DNA of 64,000 nucleotides from CAWFFV01 sp963814985 (GTDB lineage Bacteria > Chloroflexota > Ktedonobacteria > Ktedonobacterales > Ktedonobacteraceae). The stretch covers positions 1 to 64,000 of the forward strand of contig CAWFFV010000046.1 in the NCBI GenBank assembly GCA_963814985.1, in the 5' to 3' direction. The first letter of the stretch is position 1; every line of letters starts with the position of its first letter. The position numbers were made by a program, and so were the translations under genes. Of this stretch, positions 36,571 through 45,059 are shown piece after piece. The notes under the pieces were generated by a model. That model saw only the letters and a list, made by a program, of their open reading frames with translations, was not told the DNA's origin and searched no databases.

Positions 36571-36981
36571 ATGCGTATGCCAAAAACAACAGCTATCACG
36601 CCCCAGCATGGAGCACACCCTCTTGGCAAAATTGAGGTTCTCCCCAATGCCATTCATAGCATTGCGGTACAAGCCATGAGCGAGTGTTATGGAGTACTTG
36701 GAATTGCATCACCGCGCCTTCACCATGGACAGGCTATACTCCTTCCAGCTGAGCAAAGCAACCAGGGAGTACGCGTCAACATTATCAACGAGCAACTTGT
36801 AATAGATGTATATGTTGTATTAGAGTATGGACTGCGCATCTCTGAAATTGCACAAAACATCATGAGGAGAGTCAAGTTCTCCACCGAGAAGATGCTAGGA
36901 ATACCGGTTGCCCAGGTGAATGTAAACGTCCAGGGGTTGCTCCATAGTCCAGACTCGCAGGAAGTAAAGTTAAAGAACTAA
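36571..36981 (+). CDS. Asp23/Gls24-family protein
   Basis: The 136-residue protein shows the Asp23 pattern: GKIEVLPNAIHSIAVQAMSECYGVLGI, then VRVNIINEQLVIDVYVVLEYGLRISEIAQNI and IPVAQVNVNVQGL. Family members are cell-envelope or alkaline-stress proteins, often encoded next to fakA. It begins a cluster with fakA 16 bases downstream. Confidence 0.85.
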   Translation: MRMPKTTAITPQHGAHPLGKIEVLPNAIHSIAVQAMSECYGVLGIASPRLHHGQAILLPAEQSNQGVRVNIINEQLVIDVYVVLEYGLRISEIAQNIMRRVKFSTEKMLGIPVAQVNVNVQGLLHSPDSQEVKLKN

Positions 36982-36997
36982 AGGTAACACAGTCGCT

Positions 36998-38716
36998 ATG
37001 CAGGAAAAAACCCCACGCACGACACGACAACGAACTCGTCGTATCAGTATCTTTGATGGTCAGGACCTCAAAAAGGCCATCCTGGCAGGCGCTGCGTGGC
37101 TAGAAGAAAACCGTGAGGTTCTCAACGCGCTTAACGTCTTCCCTGTACCTGATGGGGATACAGGCTCAAATATGTCTGCCACGATGAAGTCAGCTATTCG
37201 CAATATTGTCAATAGTAGTGAAACCTCTGCAGGAGTTCTTGCAGCAAAGATCGCCCATGATGCGTTACTTGGTGCACGTGGTAACTCTGGCGTTATCCTT
37301 TCTCAAACACTACGTGGCATAGCCCTGGGACTCGATAAGAAAACAACCTTTACAGCGCCAGACTTTGCCCTGGCACTCCAGGAAGCTTCGAAACTCGCTT
37401 ACCGGGCCGTGCTTAAGCCAGTCGAGGGCACTATTCTAACCGTCGTACGCGAGACGGCAGAAGCAGCAAAGCTGAGCGCAGAACGCGGTGATGATCTCGT
37501 TGGTCTGATGCAAGAAGTTATTATCGCCGCTCGTCAATCCGTAGCACGCACGCCAGATCTTCTCCCAACACTGAAACAAGCTGGCGTTGTCGATGCCGGA
37601 GGTCAAGGTTTCTGCACATTGCTCGAAGGAATCGGGCACTATATTCGTGGTGAAACCACTGCATCACAGGCTGCCTCCATTCCAGCACACAATGGTTCAA
37701 CTCCACTCGTCACTCAGGTAGCACCACAAACTCATATCAAAAAGGGACGTGTCACCGTCGAAGAGGAGTTCGGCTATGAGGTCGTCTTCCTGTTGCGCGG
37801 CTCAAACCTGGATGTTGAGGGGATTCGACAGGCTATTGTTGACATGGGTGGTGTCTCTACTGTGGTAGCAGGCGATGAGAAGATGCTCAAGGTTCACACA
37901 CATACCTTGACTCCCGGTAAGATTCTTGACTACGGCGTAAGCCTGGGCAGTCTACTGGATATCAACATCGAAAATCTCCAGGAACAGAGCCTCACCTATG
38001 AAGCAGAGAGCAAAGCCGAGCATGCCGCCGACACGCTTACGTACTCCCATACATATCTGACGCATATTGCGACCGTTGCCGTCGTTTCGGGATCGGGCTT
38101 TGAAAAAGTATTTCAGGGTTTAGGGGTCAACACCATCGTTGCCGGTGGACAAACCATGAATCCCAGCATAGAGGAACTTCTGGCAGCAGTTGAGGAAGTA
38201 CCAGCAGATAAGGTTATTCTCTTACCAAATAATAGTAATGTTATTCTCAGCGCTCAGCAGGTCACCGGCCTGACCACAAAAGATGTCTACGTCATTCCTT
38301 GTAGAACCTTACCTCAGGGTATCGCAGCCCTTTTGAGCTTTAATTTTGACGATAACTTCAAGACGAACTGTCAGACAATGACAGAGGCAACGAAACATAT
38401 CCAGACAGCAGAGATTACGACAGCCATCCGCTCGGTCCAGATAGACGGAATTCATGTGCGCGAAGGCGACTTTATCGGCCTTATTAACGGCAATCTCTCC
38501 ATTGCAGGTCAAAATATGACGCAAGTCATTAGTGACACATTACAGCGTATAAATATCGACAATTACGAAATTGTCACGATCTATTACGGCAAAGATGTGA
38601 GGGAGGAAGAGGCTCAACAGACAGCAGAGCGTATCAAAAAACAATATTCGCAGTTAGAAATTGAGGTTGTCAATGGGGGTCAACCGTATTACGCTTATAT
38701 ACTCTCGGCAGAGTGA
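36998..38716 (+). CDS. fakA: Fatty-acid kinase subunit FakA (DAK2/YloV)
   Basis: The 572-residue protein has the DAK2 (dihydroxyacetone-kinase L) nucleotide-binding domain at the N-terminus (ALNVFPVPDGDTGSNM, ARGNSGVILSQTLRG) and the YloV-type C-terminal domain from about 250 on. FakA phosphorylates fatty acids carried by FakB (DegV family) proteins, feeding exogenous fatty acids into phospholipid. It lies between asp23 and a degV/fakB gene, a classic arrangement. Confidence 0.9.
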   Translation: MQEKTPRTTRQRTRRISIFDGQDLKKAILAGAAWLEENREVLNALNVFPVPDGDTGSNMSATMKSAIRNIVNSSETSAGVLAAKIAHDALLGARGNSGVILSQTLRGIALGLDKKTTFTAPDFALALQEASKLAYRAVLKPVEGTILTVVRETAEAAKLSAERGDDLVGLMQEVIIAARQSVARTPDLLPTLKQAGVVDAGGQGFCTLLEGIGHYIRGETTASQAASIPAHNGSTPLVTQVAPQTHIKKGRVTVEEEFGYEVVFLLRGSNLDVEGIRQAIVDMGGVSTVVAGDEKMLKVHTHTLTPGKILDYGVSLGSLLDINIENLQEQSLTYEAESKAEHAADTLTYSHTYLTHIATVAVVSGSGFEKVFQGLGVNTIVAGGQTMNPSIEELLAAVEEVPADKVILLPNNSNVILSAQQVTGLTTKDVYVIPCRTLPQGIAALLSFNFDDNFKTNCQTMTEATKHIQTAEITTAIRSVQIDGIHVREGDFIGLINGNLSIAGQNMTQVISDTLQRINIDNYEIVTIYYGKDVREEEAQQTAERIKKQYSQLEIEVVNGGQPYYAYILSAE

Positions 38717-38779
38717 AAAGACGCCTCCCAATAGGGACATCAGAAGAAGGCCAGATAGTGCATACACAGGAGAATCATT

Positions 38780-39625
38780 ATGACAATCCGCATCGTGACA
38801 GATAGCACCGCAGATATTCCACTGGCACAGGCTGAGGCACTGGGAATTACGATTGTCCCTCTCACCGTATTTTTTGGAGAGGAGGCTTACCTTGATGGTG
38901 TGGAGCTGGATAATGCTGGTTTCTACCAAAAATTAGAGGCCAGCAAGATATCACCACGCACGTCACAACCCCCACCCGCCGCCTTTCAAGAAGCCTACAC
39001 ACGCTTGATCCAGGAAGGAGCCGATGGGATTCTCTCAATTCACGTCTCTGCTAGATTAAGCGGCACCTATCAATCGGCATGTACAGCACGCGATGCGCTT
39101 CCCGACGATCTGCCAAAAATCCCCATTGAGATTATCAATTCACAGAGCGCAAGTATCGGCATGTCACATGCCATTTTGCAGGCCGCACACGAGGCACAAC
39201 AGGGTTTAAATCTCGAAGAAATCAAAACTCATGCCATTGATCAGCTCTCCCGTAGCCGTATTTTGGCAATGTTCGATACGCTAGAGTTCGCCAGACGCGG
39301 TGGGCGCATTGGAGGCGCAAAAGCACTTCTGGGGAATATGCTCAGCGTCAAACCAATCATTTCACTGAAAGAGGGAGTGGTTGTACCAGTAGAGCAGCCT
39401 CGCACACGTACCAAAGCCTATGCACGTATTGCACAACTTGTAAGTGAAATGGGACCTCTGCAAAGTATTACAATAGCTGAAGCTAATGAAGGAGGAGGCC
39501 TGGAACTTGCACAAGCTCTGAAAGAGATCTATCAAGACGAGATTCCCAGATATCAGTTAGGAGCCGTCCTCGGTACACATACTGGCCCAGGTGCCGTAGC
39601 TGTTGCAGTTGTCACAGCACATTAA
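38780..39625 (+). CDS. fakB: DegV-family fatty-acid-binding protein (FakB)
   Basis: The 281-residue protein starts MTIRIVTDSTADIP, the DegV signature, with SARLSGTYQSA as the head-group loop and EFARRGGRIGGAKALLG near residue 175. FakB binds a fatty acid and presents it to FakA. CAGGAG precedes the ATG. The chain-length preference is unknown. Confidence 0.88.
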   Translation: MTIRIVTDSTADIPLAQAEALGITIVPLTVFFGEEAYLDGVELDNAGFYQKLEASKISPRTSQPPPAAFQEAYTRLIQEGADGILSIHVSARLSGTYQSACTARDALPDDLPKIPIEIINSQSASIGMSHAILQAAHEAQQGLNLEEIKTHAIDQLSRSRILAMFDTLEFARRGGRIGGAKALLGNMLSVKPIISLKEGVVVPVEQPRTRTKAYARIAQLVSEMGPLQSITIAEANEGGGLELAQALKEIYQDEIPRYQLGAVLGTHTGPGAVAVAVVTAH

Positions 39626-39665
39626 TCGTTGCTACAAATGCAATAACCAAAGAGGAGATTACAAA

Positions 39666-40418
39666 ATGGCACAGCACTACACAGTACCCAACATTTATCA
39701 AGATATCAGTAATCAATCTCAAGGGTATTTCGCATTTCGCTTTACCTGCCAGCAATGTTACTGGTCAGTCGATACGTCCCCAATTCGCTCAACAGTAAGT
39801 ACGGCAACTAACATCATGGATGTCGGCGTTGGCCTGTTAGGTGGATTTTGGGGACGTGCAGCGGAAGCTGGTGAGAAAATTTATGGCTCCAAATGGCATA
39901 CGGAACAGGCAGACGCACTACAAAAATCATGGGGACAAATTCAGCATGATTTTCGTTTTTGTCCCAAGTGTCACCGTACAGTGTGTCTACGTTGCTTTAA
40001 TCTCCAGCTTAATCTCTGTAATGGAAGTGGATGTGCGCCTGATCTCAAAGCTGACGGGATTCAGTCCCAGCATCAGATGAACGTCGAAGCCCAGCGAGAA
40101 CAAATTCGGCAAAACTACCAGGCCCCTCAGTTCAACGTTAATGCCATCCCTTCGGCTGCTACCCCCGATCTTATCAACCAGCCACCTCAACAACCACATC
40201 CACCACATTTCAATGCACTTAATCCTGCTGCCGCCATAGCAAGTTCCGCCGTCATGTGTCCAAAGTGTCAGCGTATGGGACCACCGGGCAAATTCTGCCA
40301 GGATTGTGGTAGCAAATTGCCGTCACCAGATCCATTTTGTCCCAAATGTACATCGCCAATCGAAAATACTGCTCGCTTTTGTCCTGAATGTGGTACGAAG
40401 CTACAGATAGTAACCTGA
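39666..40418 (+). CDS. Zinc-ribbon protein of unknown function
   Basis: The 250-residue protein has several zinc-ribbon Cys pairs: CQQC near residue 29; CPKC, CLRC and two further Cys at about 100-125; then C-terminal double ribbons CPKC...CQDC and CPKC...CPEC. A Gly-rich helix (VGVGLLGGFWGRAAEAG) lies between the first pairs, and a proline-rich linker precedes the C-terminal ribbons. GAGGAG before ATG 39666 decides the start. It may bind nucleic acid or protein; no known family is clear to me. Confidence 0.65.
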   Translation: MAQHYTVPNIYQDISNQSQGYFAFRFTCQQCYWSVDTSPIRSTVSTATNIMDVGVGLLGGFWGRAAEAGEKIYGSKWHTEQADALQKSWGQIQHDFRFCPKCHRTVCLRCFNLQLNLCNGSGCAPDLKADGIQSQHQMNVEAQREQIRQNYQAPQFNVNAIPSAATPDLINQPPQQPHPPHFNALNPAAAIASSAVMCPKCQRMGPPGKFCQDCGSKLPSPDPFCPKCTSPIENTARFCPECGTKLQIVT

Positions 40419-40787
40419 TCATTTGATGGATTATATGAGCTATTCATACTTCTTATCTCCTTTCTACATGTCTGCACTGAAGAAGAGTAAAAAGCATTGA
40501 CTATTAGCAAACTGTCACGTACAATAGTAATAACAATAGGCTTACTGTAGTATACGTCTGCTAGCACCTGGAGAGATGTATACCAACTCTCGAACCAGAC
40601 TTGATGTCCAAGAAACGATTTGTCGGAGCAATGCGTGTCCCCTAGGGACGTCCTCTATGATGTCCGCTTCTCTGTACCATGTAGTTCATTTTTGTACATG
40701 GGCCACCGCAACACAACGGTAGCCTCTACAAGTGTTTCGTCGGAAACTGCCATGAGGAATGGCGTAGACAACGAAGGAGGGACGACT
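40419..40787. other. 369-bp gene-free stretch
   Basis: I find no gene I can support. A frame is open from 40620 into the next gene but without a ribosome site. A palindrome GTCCCCTAGGGAC lies at about 40636-40648. Confidence 0.5.
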
Positions 40788-41033
40788 GTGGGAATGTTAC
40801 GGGTGATGTCACGGCGTGGTGATGACCGTCTCACCTGGGACAAGCAGAAAGTTTTAGCGGGTGACTCCGAAGCAATCGCTGCTGTCCGAGAGGCAGAACG
40901 GATATTTGCACAGGAACGTGCAAAGGGCGCTACAGCCTTCCGCGTGGAACCAGGAAAACCGATACAACGCATTGAAAAATTCGACGCCACCGCTGAGCAG
41001 ATTGTGATGGTTCCGCGAGTCGTTGGGGGATAA
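40788..41033 (+). CDS. Small conserved-looking hypothetical protein
   Basis: The start is set at GTG 40788 because AAGGAGGG lies six bases upstream; longer frames lack a site. The 81-residue product is charged and helical in the middle (EAIAAVREAERIFAQERAKGATAF) and ends in a beta-like segment (EQIVMVPRVVGG). I do not recognise it. It converges on the DUF3090 gene with a shared terminator. Confidence 0.55.
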   Translation: MGMLRVMSRRGDDRLTWDKQKVLAGDSEAIAAVREAERIFAQERAKGATAFRVEPGKPIQRIEKFDATAEQIVMVPRVVGG

Positions 41034-41081
41034 ACCTGATCTCCAGGTATTCATCCCCCTATGCAGGACCGGTACAGAAGC

Positions 41082-41115
41082 AGTAAAAGGGCGCGAGAGG
41101 TCACGCCCTTTTACT
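41082..41115. terminator. Bidirectional terminator
   Basis: AGTAAAAGGGCG and CGCCCTTTTACT pair perfectly over 12 bases around a ten-base loop, with A/T-rich flanks that give T runs in both directions. It lies between two converging genes and overlaps the DUF3090 stop codon. Confidence 0.8.
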
Positions 41116-41695
41116 CTTCATCTTCCCTTTGCTCTTGTTCAATTACTCGATGACCATTCTGCTTGATACAGGCATGCGGCCCTCCATCAAGCGGAGTTTG
41201 ACAGAAGGGACAGACCCGACGACCGGCAGAAATTATAACGGAAATTGAGCTTGAAAGGTTCTGCGCCTCCTGTTGATTAAAGATAAATGAGATGGCATTT
41301 TCTTCACGCATCAAGACCCTCGGCGGCTCTTCGCTATGCTCCATGACAATTTCCAGAGGAACGATGTTGAGCAGAAACATTGCGCTGTGCTCATCGTAGT
41401 TGAGCTTCATCTGTCCCACCTGGAATTCGTAGGTTGGGATGCCTGGAAAATCGCCGGGCATTCCTGAAATTTCGCTCTGACCTCCAGCCCTGGCCTCTAT
41501 GCGCAATACCTGCCCATCAGTAAGCACGGCCAGCGACCGATCCAATGCCAATGAAAGACTGTTAAGTTGTTCTTTTTCCATCCATAGGACTGCGGACCCC
41601 CGCCTGCTCTGCACAAAAAGACGGAAGCGACGTTGGCCTGGTTGACCAACCGCATCAACACCAAGCACTCGTACAGGACCCAGTTCTACACTCAT
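41111..41695 (-). CDS. DUF3090-family protein
   Basis: The 194-residue protein matches DUF3090: VELGPVRVLGVDAVGQPGQRRFRLF, MEKEQLNSLSLALDR, FQVGQMKLNYDE, and the C-terminal CPFCQTPLDGGPHAC with a zinc-like Cys/His set. The family is restricted mainly to Actinobacteria and Chloroflexota and usually travels with a phosphomutase-like and a kinase-like gene; neither is next to it here. Its biochemical role is unknown. Confidence 0.85.
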   Translation of the reverse strand: MSVELGPVRVLGVDAVGQPGQRRFRLFVQSRRGSAVLWMEKEQLNSLSLALDRSLAVLTDGQVLRIEARAGGQSEISGMPGDFPGIPTYEFQVGQMKLNYDEHSAMFLLNIVPLEIVMEHSEEPPRVLMREENAISFIFNQQEAQNLSSSISVIISAGRRVCPFCQTPLDGGPHACIKQNGHRVIEQEQREDEE

Positions 41696-42062
41696 TTTTC
41701 ACCTCTCTTTTAAATCCTCTCGTGCCCCCACCTCTTTCACCTTACTTCCCTTCCACAGTCTATACGAAATCACAGCAGAGTGACAATAGTATTGTCATCA
41801 ATAAGAGATTTTTCCTCCTTCTTCAAGGTTTTTCATAAGTGATACCATCGTTGCCCTAGCTTGATACCGTTGTGTATTGAAAGAAAGCTTCTCTTCAGCT
41901 ATGATCAAGACAATTGTCCTAACCATCGTTTCAATCGTCTATTCAACACGTCTAAAAAGTTAGATATTTTTATGTGTGTAAAAAAACAGTTTGTCTATGA
42001 TGTGGTCACCGATACTACATCAGTCGCATCTTACCTTAGTATCAGGGGAGAAAAAGGGTAGT
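41696..42062. other. 367-bp gene-free stretch
   Basis: AT-rich DNA upstream of the glycan genes. I see no gene. It probably holds the divergent promoters for the DUF3090 gene and the GH-like gene, but no box pair is convincing. Confidence 0.4.
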
Positions 42063-43745
42063 ATGGCATTTAATCATCAGGCACATCGCCAAGGACCTGT
42101 TACACAAATGCAACGAGATGCCGGGCCAAAGGACTCAGCACAGGAATGGAAAGAACTTACGACCCGACGTGCTCCATCTCCACATATACGCCAACGACGC
42201 ATTATCATTCTTGTAAGCATATTTCTCCTTTTTATGCTTATTTTCGCGGCACTACGACTCAGCATGGTTGTCAGTGAAACCGATGATCAGTTGATTGTAC
42301 ACGTCGATAATCAGCAACCTGCAACCGTTGATCTACGTCAAAGCTTCCCTATCAGTACAGATCTTTTGGGTACAAATATCTTTCCCCAGAGTGGCTCAAG
42401 CTCTCTGGATCAACCGTTCTCTGGCTTTATGCCCAACACATCATTGATGCGTAGTAGCATACAAGACATGCATGTCAAGCTTATGCGCTTTCCAGGTGGC
42501 GACTGGGGTGAGAAACATATTCTTTCACTCAACCAACTCAGTCAATTTAGTGCATGGCTTGCGCAGACCAATGGAGATGGAATGATCCAGGCTCACCTCT
42601 CTGGTCCGATAGCAGACCAGAATGGTGACCCACAACCCCACGACCTGAGCGCAGATTTGAACACAAGAGCCAACCTTGCCGGACGTTGGGTTGACTATAT
42701 GAACAATCCCAAAAGCGATCAGCGAACGGGAGCTCATCAGAACGATCCCTTCCATCCAGTCGCTCTCTGGACAGTTGGTAACGAACCAGATCGGCAGATC
42801 AATCCCCTGACGGGACAAATCTATACTGTTGCAGACTATGTGAATGCCTTTATCCAATTCTCCAAAGCGATGCATCAGAATGACCCCAAGATTAAAGTCT
42901 TCGGGCCGGAACTAAGCCAGTTCTATGGTATTGGCGCAGGACCATTCGACGCTGGCGGCCATCCATGGATGGACGATTTCTTAAAAGGGGTTGGAACGTA
43001 TGAGCAACAGCATCCGGAACTTCCCTATCACCTGCTCGATGGTATTTCATTTCATCGCTATCAGTTTGATAATGCACATCAGGCTCCTGGACTACTGATG
43101 AGCAGTGCCAATGAATGGGACTTTCTTTTGCCTCCGTTGCGTGCGCAAATCAAGCAAGATTTGAAACGCGATATCCCGATTGCCATTACAGAGATCAACA
43201 CCAATCCAAAAGATCAAGTTCCTTCACGCGGGCAGGCGGCTTTGTGGTGGGCAGATACACTGGGAACACTGATGAATCAACAGGTTGAGGACGTTGCCTT
43301 CTTCTCGACAGCAGGTGTAGATAAGCCATATCCACTCTTTACGCAGGATGGCTTGCATGAAACACCAATGGCACGCGTGATGGAGTTGTTCTCCCATCTA
43401 CAAAACAACCTTGTTCCTCTCAGTATACAACAGGAACCTGTGAGTACGTATGCGACACAGGATCGGGCACACCAGACAGTCAGCCTGCTCTTTGTCAATA
43501 AATCAGCAACGCCAACGTTGGTCCAGATAAGATCAGCTAACCAGTGGCTCAGCGTCAGTCCCTGGCATGATCAGGATATCAGTCTGGCCGGTTATAGTAT
43601 GGTCGTCGTTACGCTGCACCGCAATGGCGGAGCGACAGCTTACAGCTATATCGCTCCGCCTACTGATGATGCAACGGTCACACCCCTTACCTACACAGTA
43701 TGTGGGAACAAGACCGACGCTCTGGCAAACTTTATACCATGTTAG
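42063..43745 (+). CDS. Membrane-anchored clan GH-A glycoside hydrolase-like protein
   Basis: The 560-residue protein has a cytoplasmic N-terminus and one membrane anchor at about residues 46-66 (IIILVSIFLLFMLIFAALRL). The rest lies outside and shows a TIM-barrel glycosidase: LMRFPGGDWG, VALWTVGNEPD with the acid/base glutamate, and IPIAITEINT with the nucleophile glutamate. The family (GH39/44/51-like) cannot be set by eye. It begins a three-gene operon with two glycosyltransferases, so it probably trims or processes the glycan they build. ATG 42063 is chosen over an upstream frame start. Confidence 0.7.
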   Translation: MAFNHQAHRQGPVTQMQRDAGPKDSAQEWKELTTRRAPSPHIRQRRIIILVSIFLLFMLIFAALRLSMVVSETDDQLIVHVDNQQPATVDLRQSFPISTDLLGTNIFPQSGSSSLDQPFSGFMPNTSLMRSSIQDMHVKLMRFPGGDWGEKHILSLNQLSQFSAWLAQTNGDGMIQAHLSGPIADQNGDPQPHDLSADLNTRANLAGRWVDYMNNPKSDQRTGAHQNDPFHPVALWTVGNEPDRQINPLTGQIYTVADYVNAFIQFSKAMHQNDPKIKVFGPELSQFYGIGAGPFDAGGHPWMDDFLKGVGTYEQQHPELPYHLLDGISFHRYQFDNAHQAPGLLMSSANEWDFLLPPLRAQIKQDLKRDIPIAITEINTNPKDQVPSRGQAALWWADTLGTLMNQQVEDVAFFSTAGVDKPYPLFTQDGLHETPMARVMELFSHLQNNLVPLSIQQEPVSTYATQDRAHQTVSLLFVNKSATPTLVQIRSANQWLSVSPWHDQDISLAGYSMVVVTLHRNGGATAYSYIAPPTDDATVTPLTYTVCGNKTDALANFIPC

Positions 43746-43758
43746 AGAGGGAGAAATA

Positions 43759-45042
43759 GTGGCAGAGGTTTTAAATATTCTTGCAAGCTTTCTGGAATTT
43801 GTATATCTCCTGATCATTCTTTTGATGACTGCACAGGCAATCTTTAATATACGCTTGCGCCTCTTTATCTGGGAGGCTCCAGAGCATGCATGGCTCAACC
43901 ATGCACCAACAATTTATCATGACCCATGTTTATCCTTTACTATCATGTTACCTGCACGCCATGAGGAAGAGGTCTATCGCGAAACGCTGCAAAAAGTCTA
44001 CGATCTTAATTATCCGAAAGAGCTTATGCAGATCATGGCTATCTGCCGTGAGGATGATCCAGGAACAATTGCTGAAGCACAGGCAAAAATTGAAGAATTG
44101 GGCGATCCCAATGTACAACTTGTCATTTTCAATGATAAGCCGATTAATAAGCCACATGGACTCAATCTGGCATTACAGGTAGCACGCGGCGACATCGTAA
44201 CCATCTTCGATGCGGAGGACGAACCACATCCCGATATATTGAATATCATCAATACAAGCATGCTCGATGATGATGTCGATGTGGTACAAAGCGGAGTACA
44301 ATTGATGAACCATAACACAAAATGGTTTTGTTTCCTCAATGTACTGGAGTATTTCTTCTGGTTTAAGTCATCCATGCACTTTTTTGCACGGATTGGCATG
44401 ACGCCTCTAGGTGGAAATACGGTCTTTGTACGCCGGGAACTTATGGAGCAAATGGGTGGCTGGGATGAGACCTGCCTGACTGAAGATGCAGACCTTGGTA
44501 TCCGTCTGAGCCTTTCGCATGCCCGTATGCGTATCATCTACGATGATGAGTTTGTTACGCGTGAAGAAACACCACATACTATTGAGCAGTTTATCAAGCA
44601 GCGTACACGGTGGAACCAGGGTTTTATTCAAATTCTTTTTAAGGGAGAGTGGGTAAGGCTAGAGAAGCTTTCACAGCGCTTGCTAGCATTTTATGTGCTT
44701 ATCTTGCCAGAATTGCAAGCTTTCTTCGCGCTCCTGGTACCAGTATCCGTGATTATGTTCTTCTTAGTGAAGTTTCCGCTCTGGCTGGCTATGCTTACCT
44801 TTCTACCGCTCTACTGCTTTGTTCTGGCAGTCTTTATCGATCTGGCAGGCTTGCATGAGTTCTTGAAAGCTCATAAGCGCAAATGGAGTTGGCGAGAGGC
44901 CATGATCATGGTGCTGGCATTCTTCCCCTATCAGTGGATATTGGGCTTAGGGGCTATACGTGCCGTCATTCGTTACATTCAGGGAACGTCGAACTGGGAA
45001 AAAACCGCCCACACTGGACAACATCGCGGCAAGGCTGCATAA
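43759..45042 (+). CDS. Membrane family 2 glycosyltransferase
   Basis: The 427-residue protein starts at GTG 43759 with GAGGGAGA upstream; the longer frame overlaps the previous gene. After one N-terminal membrane segment it shows GT2 motifs: FTIMLPARHEE, DAEDEPHP (DXD), TEDADLG and QRTRWNQG (the QxxRW signature of processive synthases). Three or four membrane helices follow. It probably polymerises or extends a polysaccharide at the membrane. It lies 13 bases after the GH-like gene. Confidence 0.85.
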   Translation: MAEVLNILASFLEFVYLLIILLMTAQAIFNIRLRLFIWEAPEHAWLNHAPTIYHDPCLSFTIMLPARHEEEVYRETLQKVYDLNYPKELMQIMAICREDDPGTIAEAQAKIEELGDPNVQLVIFNDKPINKPHGLNLALQVARGDIVTIFDAEDEPHPDILNIINTSMLDDDVDVVQSGVQLMNHNTKWFCFLNVLEYFFWFKSSMHFFARIGMTPLGGNTVFVRRELMEQMGGWDETCLTEDADLGIRLSLSHARMRIIYDDEFVTREETPHTIEQFIKQRTRWNQGFIQILFKGEWVRLEKLSQRLLAFYVLILPELQAFFALLVPVSVIMFFLVKFPLWLAMLTFLPLYCFVLAVFIDLAGLHEFLKAHKRKWSWREAMIMVLAFFPYQWILGLGAIRAVIRYIQGTSNWEKTAHTGQHRGKAA

Positions 45043-45059
45043 AGGTAGAGTAGGAATCC

